Shown one piece after another: positions 29,556-38,503 of a stretch of 64,000 bases of DNA. Source of the stretch: Segniliparus rotundus DSM 44985 (GTDB taxonomy: Bacteria > Actinomycetota > Actinomycetes > Mycobacteriales > Mycobacteriaceae); the NCBI RefSeq assembly GCF_000092825.1, contig NC_014168.1, forward strand, positions 797,946 to 861,945. Direction: 5' to 3'. Under the pieces are notes generated by a model, which had not been told where the DNA came from, searched no databases, and saw nothing but the letters and a program-made list of their open reading frames with translations. The stretch's first letter is position 1. Each line of letters begins with the position of its first letter. Made by a program: the position numbers and the translations under genes.

Positions 29556-30692
29556 ATGAATTTTGATTTGCCCGATTTCCCTTGGGACTCCCTTGCCGGG
29601 GCCAAAGCCCGCGCGGCGGAGCACCCAGACGGCCTTGTGGACCTTTCTGTCGGCTCTCCGGCGGACCCGGTGGCGCCTTCGGCGCGCGCGGCGCTGGCCG
29701 CCGCCTCGGACGCGCACGGGTATCCGGTCACAGCAGGCACAAGCGAGTTGCGCGGCGCCATCGCGTCTGCCCTGGCCCGGGACTTCGGCCTCTCTGCCGT
29801 TGCGGGGGAGCCTTGCGCGTTCGGGGATCTTTTCCCGGTGATCGGGGCGAAAGAGGCCATTGCGTGGCTGCCGACGCTGCTCGGGGCGCGCGAGGGCGAC
29901 ACGGTGGTCATCCCGCGTTTGGCGTATCCGACGTACGAGGTCGCGGCCAAGCTCGCTCGGGCGCAGGTGGTGCGAGCGGACCACCCTGACGAATTGCCGC
30001 CGTTGGCCAAACCGCCCGTGCTGTGGTTTTTGAACTCGCCCGCGAACCCGCACGGCGCCATCGCCCGGCCCGGCTTGCTGGCAGAGATCCTCGCCTGGAC
30101 CAGGGCTCACGGGGCTGTCCTCGTCTCCGACGAATGCTATTTGCGCTTCGCCTGGGAAGGGGAGGCGGTCTGCGCCCTGCATCCGAGCGTCACCGGCGGC
30201 GAGCCGCAGGGAGTGATCGTGGTGCATTCGCTGTCGAAGATCGCGAACTTGGCGGGCTACCGGGCCGGGTACATCGCTGGCGACCCGGTGATCGTCCGCG
30301 AGCTGCTCGCCTTGCGCCGCCACGCCGGGATGATCTTGCCCGGCCCTGTGCAGGCCGCTGTGGCCGCCGCGTTGCGCGACGCGGGGGAGCTGGACGCGCA
30401 GCGGGAGCGGTACCGGGCTCGTCGCGCGGCGCTGCGCCCCGCCTTGGCGGACTCGGGATTGCGCGTCGAGCACTCCGAAGGCGGTTTGTACCTCTGGGCA
30501 ACGCGCGGGGAGCCCGCTGGGGCGACGGTCGACTGGTTTGCCGAACGCGGGGTGCTCGTCGCCCCTGGCTCGTTCTACGGGCAAGACGGCGCGCAGCATG
30601 TCCGCGTGGCGCTGACTGCGACCGACGAGGATATCGCGAAGGTTGTGCGCCGTCTCGGCGTGACCGTCTCGCCCGCGGGCAGGCTGGTGTGA
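29556..30692 (+). CDS. dapC: N-succinyldiaminopimelate aminotransferase (actinobacterial DapC)
   Basis: A 378-residue fold-type I PLP aminotransferase matching the actinobacterial DapC group and M. tuberculosis Rv1178. It transfers an amino group from glutamate in the lysine/diaminopimelate pathway. Key points are LSVGSPADPV at the start, NSPANPHGA and SDECYLRF for PLP contacts, the Schiff-base Lys in HSLSKIANLAGYR, and the substrate Arg near HVRVALTAT. The ATG at 29556 starts the conserved part; a GTG at 29526 would add ten residues. It overlaps the next gene by GTGA. Confidence 0.87.
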   Translation: MNFDLPDFPWDSLAGAKARAAEHPDGLVDLSVGSPADPVAPSARAALAAASDAHGYPVTAGTSELRGAIASALARDFGLSAVAGEPCAFGDLFPVIGAKEAIAWLPTLLGAREGDTVVIPRLAYPTYEVAAKLARAQVVRADHPDELPPLAKPPVLWFLNSPANPHGAIARPGLLAEILAWTRAHGAVLVSDECYLRFAWEGEAVCALHPSVTGGEPQGVIVVHSLSKIANLAGYRAGYIAGDPVIVRELLALRRHAGMILPGPVQAAVAAALRDAGELDAQRERYRARRAALRPALADSGLRVEHSEGGLYLWATRGEPAGATVDWFAERGVLVAPGSFYGQDGAQHVRVALTATDEDIAKVVRRLGVTVSPAGRLV

Positions 30693-32065
30693 GCCTCTTG
30701 CCGGGGCTCGCCCGCGCCCGGTTGCGCGTCGGCTCCGAAGCTTTGGAAGGCCCGGACCTCGCCGCCGCCGCGACTGCGGTCGCGGAGCGGGTGCTCACAG
30801 CCGGCGTGCGCCGGGTCGCGGTCTTCGCGACCCCGGAGCTGCGCTCGCTGGTCGCTGTGCTCGGCGCGTTGCGCGCCGGGGTGCCGGCTGTGCTCGTCTC
30901 GCCCCATTCGGGCGCTGCGGAGCTCGCCCATGTGCTTGCCGACAGCAAGCCGGACGCATGGCTCGGAGCCGCGCCGGACGGCGCCGCATGTGCGAACATC
31001 CCGGTGTCCACCCACGCCCGGTCCTGGCACACGCTGCCCGAGCCCGCGCCGCAGCAGCCCGCGCTGGTGTTGTACACCTCCGGCACGACTGGCCCGCCCA
31101 AAGGCGTGGTCGTCTCCCGGTTGGCGATCGCAGGGTGCTTGGACGCGCTCGCCGAGGCGTGGGGATGGACCGGCGCGGACGTCGTCGCGCACGGCTTGCC
31201 GCTCTTTCATCTGCACGGCCTCGTGCTCGGCTCTTTGGGCCCGCTGCGCTTCGGCGGCGGGTCGACGCACACTGTGCGGCCAAGCCCGCAGGCGTACGCG
31301 CAGGCGAAGGCCACGATGTGGTTCGCCGTGCCGACGGTGTGGTCGAGGATCGTGCGCGAGCCCGAGCACGCCAAGGCGCTCGGGGGAGCGCGCCTGTTGG
31401 TGAGCGGCAGCGCGCCGCTGCCCGTGCCCGTGGGCCTGGCGTTGGCCGACCTCGCCGGGCAGAGTCCGGTGGAGCGTTACGGCATGAGCGAGACCCTCAT
31501 CACCCTCTCCACGCGGGCGGACGGCGAGCGGCGGCTCGGTTCGGTCGGCACCGCGCTCGCGGGGGCGCAGACCCGGCTCCGATCCGAGACCGGCGACGAG
31601 GTCGCGGCGGACGGCGAGACTGTCGGGCGGTTGCAGGTGCGCGCCCCATGGCTCTTCAGCGAGTACCTGGGCAAGCCGGACGCGACGCGGGCCTGCTTCA
31701 CCGACGACGGTTGGTTCTCGACCGGCGACCTCGCGACCATCGGGGAGGACGGTTTCCATCGCATCGTGGGCCGTGAGTCCGTGGACCTCATCAAATCCGG
31801 CGGCTACCGGGTCGGCGCGGGCGAAGTGGAGGCCGCCCTGCTGAACCATCCCGCTGTCGCCGAGGCCGCCGTGGTCGGTGTTCCCGACGACGACCTCGGG
31901 CAGCGGATCGTCGCCTGGGTCGTCGCCGACGGGGTGGGGGACAAGGAGCTGATCGACTTCGTCGCGGCGTCCCTCTCGACCCATAAGCGGCCGAGGGAGG
32001 TCCGGTTCGTCCCCGAACTGCCGCGAAACCCCATGGGCAAAGTCCTCAAGCGCGAACTGCGATGA
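30689..32065 (+). CDS. Malonyl-CoA/acyl-CoA synthetase (FadD36/MatB-like)
   Basis: A 458-residue ANL-family ligase activating a short or dicarboxylic acid to its CoA thioester. The AMP-binding loop is YTSGTTGPPKGVV, followed by GLPLFHLHGLVLG (characteristic of malonyl-CoA synthetases of the MatB type and of FadD36), ERYGMSETL, and the catalytic Lys in NPMGKVLKREL. M. tuberculosis FadD36 (Rv1193) has similar length. GTG 30689 overlaps the dapC stop, so the two are translationally coupled. The upstream extension of the frame is a shadow of dapC. Confidence 0.87.
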   Translation: MSLLPGLARARLRVGSEALEGPDLAAAATAVAERVLTAGVRRVAVFATPELRSLVAVLGALRAGVPAVLVSPHSGAAELAHVLADSKPDAWLGAAPDGAACANIPVSTHARSWHTLPEPAPQQPALVLYTSGTTGPPKGVVVSRLAIAGCLDALAEAWGWTGADVVAHGLPLFHLHGLVLGSLGPLRFGGGSTHTVRPSPQAYAQAKATMWFAVPTVWSRIVREPEHAKALGGARLLVSGSAPLPVPVGLALADLAGQSPVERYGMSETLITLSTRADGERRLGSVGTALAGAQTRLRSETGDEVAADGETVGRLQVRAPWLFSEYLGKPDATRACFTDDGWFSTGDLATIGEDGFHRIVGRESVDLIKSGGYRVGAGEVEAALLNHPAVAEAAVVGVPDDDLGQRIVAWVVADGVGDKELIDFVAASLSTHKRPREVRFVPELPRNPMGKVLKRELR

Positions 32066-32329
32066 CGCCGCCGAGGGCGCGTCGCTGTGCGCCCGGAGCC
32101 CTTTCGCCCAGAAGCGCCCTGGAGGACTTGGTTTTTTGAGAATGATAAAAATTTTTTTGCGAAAGTGGAACCAAACGGGCCCTCGAGCCGTCCAATCTAG
32201 TGAACCCGCTGAGAAGCGCTCAATCCGATGAAGTCGGCCTGGAATGAGGGTCGGGCCGACCGGGGGGAGGATACGGGGGTGCAGGGCACGGTTGTTTTGG
32301 TGTGCCTTGAGCGCTGTGTGCGGGTCGCA
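32066..32329. other. Intergenic, AT-rich tract
   Basis: No gene is seen. The stretch 32131-32165 is unusually AT-rich (runs of six or seven T, a run of five A) and may be a transcription end for the upstream synthetase or a regulatory site. The remainder has no recognisable feature. Confidence 0.5.
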
Positions 32330-32404
32330 GCGATCTTCGCTTCGGACCGAGGGGAGGGCTGAGCCCTAAGGGATCGGTCTGAAGCGAAGATCGCGCATCT
32401 TCGC
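32330..32404. terminator. Large composite hairpin between convergent genes
   Basis: A 21-bp stem with one mismatch pairs 32330-32350 with 32374-32394. Its loop contains a smaller palindrome, AGGGCT-G-AGCCCT (32355-32367). The right arm also begins a second possible stem: GCGAAGAT (32384-32391) can pair with ATCTTCGC (32397-32404). The two pairings exclude each other. It lies 35 bases beyond the stop of the trehalase gene and probably ends transcription. Confidence 0.6.
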
Positions 32405-32438
32405 GGGTTTCGCTCAGGGGACGGTCTCGGCGGACGGC

Positions 32439-34358
32439 TCAGTGCACGCCCGCGTTCACCGGCACGAAGCCTGACGCGTGCTGCTCGTTCTCTTCGGCGC
32501 GGATCACATGCACGACCGCGTTGATGAGCGCGAGGTGGGTGAACGCCTGCGGGAAGTTGCCCAAGTGCCGCCCGGTCTCCGGGTCGATCTCCTCCGCGTA
32601 GAGCTGCAACGGGGAGGCGAAGGAAAGCAGGCGCTCGCACAAATGCTTGGCCATGCCCAGCTCGCCGATCTCGACCAAAGCGGAGACCAGCCAGAAGGAG
32701 CAAATAGTGAACGAGCCCTCCCATTCGCCGGAGAAGCCGTCGTCGGTGTCCTCGGTCCGATAACGGACCACGAGGCCGTGCTCGGTGAGCTCGTTGTTGA
32801 TCGCCATCACCGTCGCGCGGACCCTGGGGTCGTCCGGCGGCAGGAAGCGCAGCAGCGGGATCAAAAGGTTCGAAGCGTCCAGCGCCTTGGTGCCGTAGTG
32901 CTGTGTGAACACGCCCCGGTCGTCGACGCCGTGCTCCAAAATGTCCGCTTTGATCTCGTCGGCGGTCTCGGCCCACTTCTTGGCGTAGGCGTCCTCGCCG
33001 AGGCGCTCCGCGAGCTTTGCGCCTCGGTCCAGTGCCACCCAGCACATCACCTTGGACGAGGTGAAGTGCTGGGGCTCGCCCCGGACCTCCCAAATGCCCC
33101 GGTCCGGCTCGCGCCAACTGCGCGCGGCGGTCTCGACCTGTTCGCGCAGCATGCCCCAGAGCGTGGAGGGGACGTGGTCGCGAGATTTCGCGTGCACATA
33201 CACCGAGTCCAGGATCGCGCCCCAGATGTCGTGCTGGGACTGCTCGTAGGCCGCGTTGCCGACGCGGACCGGGCGTGCCCCGTCGTACCCGGAGAGGTGG
33301 TCGAGCTCGAACTCGTCCAACGTCCGCTCGCCGCCCACCCCGTACATCACTTGCAGCGGGTGGCGCTGGCCGTTGTACGCGCCGGACACGTCTGCGATGA
33401 ACGCGAAGAAGTCGTTCGCCTCACGGTCCAAGCCAAGGGTGTACAAGCCCCAGAGCGCGAACGTGGAGTCGCGCACCCAGGCGTAGCGGTAGTCCCAGTT
33501 CCGTGTGCCGCCGGGGCTTTCCGGCAGCGAGGTGGTCGCGGCGGCGAGCAGCGCGCCCGTCGGCGAGTAGGTCAGGCCTTTGAGGGTGAGCGCGCTGCGC
33601 TGCAGGTAGCCGCGCCACGGGTGGTCGGGGAAGGAGCCTTCGTTGATCCACTGCCGCCAGCACTCCGAGGTCGCCCACATCTTTTCGGCAGCCTCGTCCC
33701 ATGTGCCGGGCGCGGGCTGTTTGGACCAGGACAGCGCGACGAAAATGTTGTCGCCCTCGCTCAGCCGGGTGCGCGCCCGCGCCTCGCGGCCCTCAAGGCC
33801 CAGCATGAGGTTGGTGGTGAGCGTCAGCTGCGGATTCTGCTCGGGGTTCACCGAGGCTGTGGCCTGAGCCTGGCTGTAGGTGTCCCCGGTGTACTTCCAC
33901 ACGGCGGGGTCGCGGTGGTAGTCGAACGAGGGCTCGCAGCTCAGCGAGATCTCCACGACGCCGCTCACGCATTTGACGGTGCGCAGGAGGATGTGCTCGG
34001 CGTCCCAGTCGGTCGGCGTCCTGCGGTGGGTGCGCGAGCGCTCTTCGATGTCGTGCCAGCGGCCCATCACGAGCGCGTCGCGCACGATGATCCAGCCGGT
34101 GGAGGTCTGCCAGGTGGTTTCGACGATGAGGCTGCCAGGCAGGTACCGCCGTGCGGCAGGAGCTTTCACCCCGTACGGGCCGAGGTGGAAATGCCCGGCG
34201 GAACGGTCGAGGACCGAGCCGAACACGCTCGGCGAGTCCGGCCGGGGCACGCACATCCACTCCACGGAGCCTGTGGGCGAGATCAGGCAGTTCGTCTCAG
34301 TGTCGGAGAGGAACGCGTAGTCCCCGATCAACGGGAATGGGCTGCGGGTGTTTGACAC
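32439..34358 (-). CDS. Trehalase, glycoside hydrolase family 15
   Basis: A 639-residue GH15 enzyme that splits trehalose into two glucose molecules, matching M. tuberculosis Rv2402 (about 640 aa). The N-terminal beta-sandwich starts PLIGDYAFLSDTETNCLIS. The (alpha/alpha)6 catalytic domain contains TRNWDYRYAWVRDS and the acid/base region GEWEGSFTICSFWLV. No signal peptide, so it is cytoplasmic. The start is GTG 34358. It is divergent from the 87-residue membrane protein and the sulfate transporter, conserving the Rv2402-Rv2397c block. Confidence 0.93.
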   Translation of the reverse strand: MSNTRSPFPLIGDYAFLSDTETNCLISPTGSVEWMCVPRPDSPSVFGSVLDRSAGHFHLGPYGVKAPAARRYLPGSLIVETTWQTSTGWIIVRDALVMGRWHDIEERSRTHRRTPTDWDAEHILLRTVKCVSGVVEISLSCEPSFDYHRDPAVWKYTGDTYSQAQATASVNPEQNPQLTLTTNLMLGLEGREARARTRLSEGDNIFVALSWSKQPAPGTWDEAAEKMWATSECWRQWINEGSFPDHPWRGYLQRSALTLKGLTYSPTGALLAAATTSLPESPGGTRNWDYRYAWVRDSTFALWGLYTLGLDREANDFFAFIADVSGAYNGQRHPLQVMYGVGGERTLDEFELDHLSGYDGARPVRVGNAAYEQSQHDIWGAILDSVYVHAKSRDHVPSTLWGMLREQVETAARSWREPDRGIWEVRGEPQHFTSSKVMCWVALDRGAKLAERLGEDAYAKKWAETADEIKADILEHGVDDRGVFTQHYGTKALDASNLLIPLLRFLPPDDPRVRATVMAINNELTEHGLVVRYRTEDTDDGFSGEWEGSFTICSFWLVSALVEIGELGMAKHLCERLLSFASPLQLYAEEIDPETGRHLGNFPQAFTHLALINAVVHVIRAEENEQHASGFVPVNAGVH

Positions 34359-34434
34359 GGTCTGAAGCGTAGCGCGGGCGCTTGCGCCCCGCGCGACGGG
34401 ACTGCCTCACCGGCCAGCCGCCTGCGAGGTGCGG

Positions 34435-34440
34435 TACAGT
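34435..34440 (+). promoter_or_regulatory. -10 box for leaderless Rv2401A-like gene
   Basis: TACAGT ends seven bases before ATG 34448 and there is no ribosome binding site between. Confidence 0.45.
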
Positions 34441-34447
34441 TGGGCGC

Positions 34448-34711
34448 ATGGAGCAAGCCCTGCGGTGGTGGGACGGGGTCGAGCTCTGGGTCGCCGGGCA
34501 AGGCTTCGTGCCGCAGGTGGTGTTGATCCTCGCCGCTGCGGTCCCTTTGGCCTGGTTTGCGGCCGGAGCGCTGGACCGGGTGGTTTCGCACGGTCAGATT
34601 CGAGACCAAAAGCTTCCCGTTTCCGGCCGGGCTGCACTGCCGAAATCGTGGGTGACCTGGTCGCTTTTGCTTTTGCTCGGGCTTGTGCTGCTCGGCTGGA
34701 TGACTCGTTGA
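34448..34711 (+). CDS. Small membrane protein (Rv2401A-like)
   Basis: An 87-residue protein with two transmembrane helices (~21-42, FVPQVVLILAAAVPLAWFAAGAL, and ~68-84, SWVTWSLLLLLGLVLLGW) and a basic loop between. Its position between the trehalase and subI corresponds to M. tuberculosis Rv2401A. Function unknown; the location suggests, but does not prove, a link with sulfate uptake. Confidence 0.7.
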   Translation: MEQALRWWDGVELWVAGQGFVPQVVLILAAAVPLAWFAAGALDRVVSHGQIRDQKLPVSGRAALPKSWVTWSLLLLLGLVLLGWMTR

Positions 34712-34760
34712 CCGCGCCGTCAGACACGGTCGCCCCACAACGCCGTTAAGATCACCGCTT

Positions 34761-35846
34761 GTGCAAGGACCCAGCCCGTCCGGGACGCAGACTTTCGCGC
34801 TGCCCAGAACAACAGCGCTGCCGAGAAGGGCGGCGCTCTTGGGGCTGAGCGGCCTCGTCCTCACCGCCGCGGGCTGCGCGGGAGGGTCCACAGACGTCCC
34901 CGGCGGGGACGACATCTCCAGCGGGCGTTGGCATCTGAACCTCGTCGCCTACGCGACGCCGAAACCGGGGTTCAACGCCATCATTCCCGCCTTCCGCGCC
35001 ACAGAACAGGGCAAGGACGTCGGTTTCTCCCAGTCGTACGGCGCCTCGGGGGACCAATCTCGAAAAGTGGCGCGACGAGTCCCCGCCGACGTGGTGAACT
35101 TCTCCGTCGAGCCAGATGTGGCCCGACTGGTCAAAGCGGGCCTGGTGGACAAGGACTGGCAGCGGCGGGCGCACCAGTCCGTCCCCTTCGGCTCGGTGGT
35201 CGCCCTTGTCGTCCGCAAAGGCAACCCCAAGGGGGTGCGTGACTGGCTTGACCTGCTCAAACCCGGAGTCGAGGTCATCACCCCGCAACCGGCGAGCTCC
35301 GGCTCGGCGAAATGGAACCTCCTCGCCCCCTACGCTGCGCTCTCGGACGGCGGGAAGAACAAAGCGGAGGCCGCGGCGTATCTCCGGCAGCTCGCGAAGG
35401 ACCACATCGTGGTCAACCCGAAATCCGGCAGGGAGGCGACCACGACCTTCCAAGCAGGGCAGGGCGACGTGCTCATCAGCTACGAGAACGAGGCGATCTT
35501 GTTGGCTCGCCAGAACGCGCAGGCCGACTCCTCGCGCCAAGTGGAGTACCACATTCCTCCGTCCACGTTCAAGATCGAGAACCCGGTCGCCGTGGTGAAC
35601 AGCTCAAAAGCGAAAAAGCAGGCCAACGATTTCCTGGACTACCTGTTCACCGGCGAGGCCCAACGGATCTGGGCCAAGCAAGGCTTCCGGCCGGTCGATC
35701 CCGCTGTGGCGGGCGAGACGGCAGATCTGTTCCCCGGTCGCGTCGACAAACTCTGGACGGTCGACGAACTCGGCGGCTGGCCGCGCGCCGACCAAGAACT
35801 GTTCGGCCCGAAGGGGCTCATCACGAAGGCGTACCAGACACGATGA
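34761..35846 (+). CDS. subI: Sulfate-binding lipoprotein of ABC transporter
   Basis: A 361-residue extracytoplasmic sulfate/thiosulfate-binding protein delivering substrate to CysTW. The lipobox LTAAGC (Cys ~39) marks lipid anchoring. Family blocks are LVAYATPKPGFNAIIPAF, FSQSYGASGDQSRKV, VVNFSVEPDV and WNLLAPYAA. The start is GTG 34761; a TAAGAT box (34747-34752) is eight bases upstream. First gene of a four-gene operon; its stop overlaps the cysT start as ATGA. Confidence 0.95.
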   Translation: MQGPSPSGTQTFALPRTTALPRRAALLGLSGLVLTAAGCAGGSTDVPGGDDISSGRWHLNLVAYATPKPGFNAIIPAFRATEQGKDVGFSQSYGASGDQSRKVARRVPADVVNFSVEPDVARLVKAGLVDKDWQRRAHQSVPFGSVVALVVRKGNPKGVRDWLDLLKPGVEVITPQPASSGSAKWNLLAPYAALSDGGKNKAEAAAYLRQLAKDHIVVNPKSGREATTTFQAGQGDVLISYENEAILLARQNAQADSSRQVEYHIPPSTFKIENPVAVVNSSKAKKQANDFLDYLFTGEAQRIWAKQGFRPVDPAVAGETADLFPGRVDKLWTVDELGGWPRADQELFGPKGLITKAYQTR

Positions 35847-36676
35847 GCCGCGCAAAGGGTGGCGCTCTCGTGAGCGCTGTGCGACGCGCGAGCCCCGCCT
35901 CGGCGCTGGGCTCGGGGGTGGCCCTGCTGTGGCTTTCGCTCATCGTGCTTTTGCCGCTCGCGGCGATCGCCGCGAAAGCATTCGACGGCGGGGCTGGCGG
36001 TTTTTGGCGGGCCGTCTCGAACCCGGACGCCCTCGCCGCGCTCGAGATCACGGTGTGGGTCTCCTTCGTCGTCGCGCTCGTGGACGTGGTGTTCGGCGCG
36101 CTCATCGCCTGGGTGCTCGTGCGCGACGACTTCCCCGGCAAAGCATGGGTGAACGCGATCATCGACCTGCCTTTCGCGTTGCCGACCATCGTGGCGAGCA
36201 TTGTGCTGCTCTCCCTCTACGGCCCACAGAGCCCGATCGGCCTCACCATCGCGGCGACGCAGCCCGCGCTGGTGCTCGCGCTCGCCTTTGTGACGCTGCC
36301 GTTCGTCGTCCGCCAAGTCCAGCCGGTGCTTTTGGAGCTCGACCAAGACGTGGAGGAAGCGGCCGCCTCGCTCGGCGCGGGCAACGCGGCCATCCTGACC
36401 AAGGTCATCTTCCCGTCGCTCGCCCCTGCGGTGTTCACCGGCGCGGGGCTCGCGTTCTCCCGGGCCATCGGGGAGTTCGGCTCCTTGGTGCTCCTCGGCG
36501 GCAACATTCCGCACAAAACCCAGGTGGTCTCGCAGTACATCCAGCAGCAGATCGAGATCGACCAGCCGCAGAACGCGGCGGCTGTCTCCTCGGTGCTCCT
36601 GCTCATCGCGTTCTTCGTGCTCCTGGCGTTGCGCTTGGCGGGGTCGAAGCTCGCCTGGCGCGAGGAGCAGAGGTGA
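35843..36676 (+). CDS. cysT: Sulfate ABC transporter permease CysT
   Basis: A 277-residue permease with about six transmembrane helices, and the EAA loop that docks to the ATPase seen as EEAAASLGAGNAAILTKVIF. It forms the channel together with CysW. The upstream open frame inside subI is not coding; ATG 35843 overlaps the subI stop by four bases. An 8-bp gap of no obvious function separates it from cysW. Confidence 0.95.
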   Translation: MSRAKGGALVSAVRRASPASALGSGVALLWLSLIVLLPLAAIAAKAFDGGAGGFWRAVSNPDALAALEITVWVSFVVALVDVVFGALIAWVLVRDDFPGKAWVNAIIDLPFALPTIVASIVLLSLYGPQSPIGLTIAATQPALVLALAFVTLPFVVRQVQPVLLELDQDVEEAAASLGAGNAAILTKVIFPSLAPAVFTGAGLAFSRAIGEFGSLVLLGGNIPHKTQVVSQYIQQQIEIDQPQNAAAVSSVLLLIAFFVLLALRLAGSKLAWREEQR

Positions 36677-36683
36677 GCTGCGG

Positions 36684-37493
36684 ATGAAAATTTCCCGACC
36701 CGTCCGGTTGGCTTTGCGCACGGTGGCGCTCGCGTACCTCTTCGTCCTCGTGATCGTGCCGATCGCGGTGATCCTGTACCGCGCCTTCGAGCACGGGGCA
36801 GGGACGTTCTGGGGTTGGATCTCGACCCCGGCGGCGGCGTCCGCGACCGAGCTGACGTTGGTGATCCTCGCGATCGTCGTCCCGGTGAACACGTTTTTCG
36901 GCGTGGCCGTCGCGTTGGCGTTGGTCCGAGGCAACGTGCCGGGCAAGCGCCTGTTGCAAGCGGTGATCGACCTGCCCTTCGCGGTGTCGCCGATCATCGT
37001 GGGCGTGGCGCTCATCTTCCTGTGGGGCTACGGCGGCTGGTTCGGATTCGTCGAGGACTGGGGCGTGCAGGTGATCTTCGGGCTGCCCGGCATGGTGCTC
37101 GCCACGATCTTCGTCACGCTGCCGTTCGTCGTCCGCGAGGTCGAGCCGGTCCTGCGGGAGGTCGGGATCGAGCAGGAGCAAGCCGCGGAGACCCTTGGCG
37201 CGGGCTGGTGGAAGATCTTCACCCGGGTCACCCTGCCGTCGATCCGATGGGGCGTGGTCTACGGCGTGCTGCTCACCATCGCCCGCAGTTTGGGCGAGTT
37301 CGGCGCGGTGACCATGGTCTCCTCCGGCTATCCGGGCTCCTCGCTCACGTTGACGCTTTTAGTCCAAAGCCGCTACACCGACGACTACAACGAGTACGGC
37401 GCGTACGCGGCCGCGACATTGCTGATGCTCCTCGCCGTCGTGGCACTGGTGCTGATGACTGTTCTCAGCCGCAAGAGAGAGGGCGCACGATGA
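36684..37493 (+). CDS. cysW: Sulfate ABC transporter permease CysW
   Basis: A 269-residue permease paralogous to CysT, with about six transmembrane segments and the EAA loop [20 protein letters not shown]. Together with CysT it lets sulfate across the membrane for cysteine and sulfolipid synthesis. ATG 36684; its stop overlaps the cysA start (ATGA). Confidence 0.95.
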   Translation: MKISRPVRLALRTVALAYLFVLVIVPIAVILYRAFEHGAGTFWGWISTPAAASATELTLVILAIVVPVNTFFGVAVALALVRGNVPGKRLLQAVIDLPFAVSPIIVGVALIFLWGYGGWFGFVEDWGVQVIFGLPGMVLATIFVTLPFVVREVEPVLREVGIEQEQAAETLGAGWWKIFTRVTLPSIRWGVVYGVLLTIARSLGEFGAVTMVSSGYPGSSLTLTLLVQSRYTDDYNEYGAYAAATLLMLLAVVALVLMTVLSRKREGAR

Positions 37494-38482
37494 CGATCAC
37501 CGTGACATCGGCCAGCAAAAGCTACGGGGCGTTCAAGGCCCTGGACGATGTGAGCATCGAGATCCCCACGGGGGCGTTGGTGGCGCTTCTCGGGCCGTCT
37601 GGCTCCGGCAAGTCGACCTTGTTGCGCGCTATCGCGGGATTCGAGGAGTTGGACAGCGGGAAGATCGAGCTCGACGGCCGCAACGTCACCGGCACCCCGC
37701 CGCGCAAGCGGGGCATCGGGTTCGTCTTCCAGCACTACGCCGCGTTCAAGCACCTCACTGTCGGCGAGAACATCGCCTTCGGCCTCAAGATCCGCAAGCA
37801 GCCCAAGCAACAGATCGAGGCGAAGGTGTCCGAGCTTCTTGACGTGGTGGGCCTGCAGGGACTGCGGGAGCGGTACCCGGCGCAGTTGTCCGGCGGGCAG
37901 CGGCAGCGCATGGCGTTGGCGAGGGCGCTCGCCGTGGACCCGAAAGTGCTGCTTTTGGACGAGCCGTTCGGCGCGCTGGACGCGAAGGTCCGGGCGGAGC
38001 TGCGCGCCTGGTTGCGCCGTTTGCACGACGAGACTCGAGTGACCACGGTCCTGGTGACGCACGACCAGGAGGAAGCGCTCGACGTCGCCGACCAGATCGC
38101 GGTCCTCAATAAGGGCCGGATCGAGCAGGTCGACGCTCCCGCGAAGCTGTACGACCAGCCCGCCAACGAGTTCGTCATGGGTTTCTTGGGCCAGGTCTCC
38201 CTGCTGGACGGCAAGTTGGTCCGCCCGCACGACATCCGGGTCGGGCGCTCCCCGGAGCTCGCGTATCCGGGGAGCGCGAACGACGCGGGGCAAGTGGTCG
38301 AAGCGACCGTGCACCGTGTCGTCGTGCTTGGCTTCGAGGTTCGTGTGGAGTTGGCGACGACGCGGACCGGCGAGTCGTTCACCGCGCAGATCACTCGGGG
38401 CGACGCCATCGCGTTGAACCTCTCCGAAGGGGAGACCGTGTATGTGCGGGCCACGCGCTGGCCTTCGCTCGCCGGAGCCTGA
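37490..38482 (+). CDS. cysA: Sulfate ABC transporter ATP-binding protein CysA
   Basis: A 330-residue ATPase that drives sulfate import. Walker A is GPSGSGKST (~34-42), the signature is [15 protein letters not shown], Walker B is [12 protein letters not shown], and the switch His lies in [12 protein letters not shown]-terminal TOBE-like domain follows (~230-330). The operon subI-cysT-cysW-cysA copies M. tuberculosis Rv2400c-Rv2397c. It converges with the mannosyltransferase gene, with a 21-bp gap. Confidence 0.96.
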   Translation: MTITVTSASKSYGAFKALDDVSIEIPTGALVALLGPSGSGKSTLLRAIAGFEELDSGKIELDGRNVTGTPPRKRGIGFVFQHYAAFKHLTVGENIAFGLKIRKQPKQQIEAKVSELLDVVGLQGLRERYPAQLSGGQRQRMALARALAVDPKVLLLDEPFGALDAKVRAELRAWLRRLHDETRVTTVLVTHDQEEALDVADQIAVLNKGRIEQVDAPAKLYDQPANEFVMGFLGQVSLLDGKLVRPHDIRVGRSPELAYPGSANDAGQVVEATVHRVVVLGFEVRVELATTRTGESFTAQITRGDAIALNLSEGETVYVRATRWPSLAGA

Positions 38483-38503
38483 GCGCCGCCGCGTTCTCGG
38501 GGC

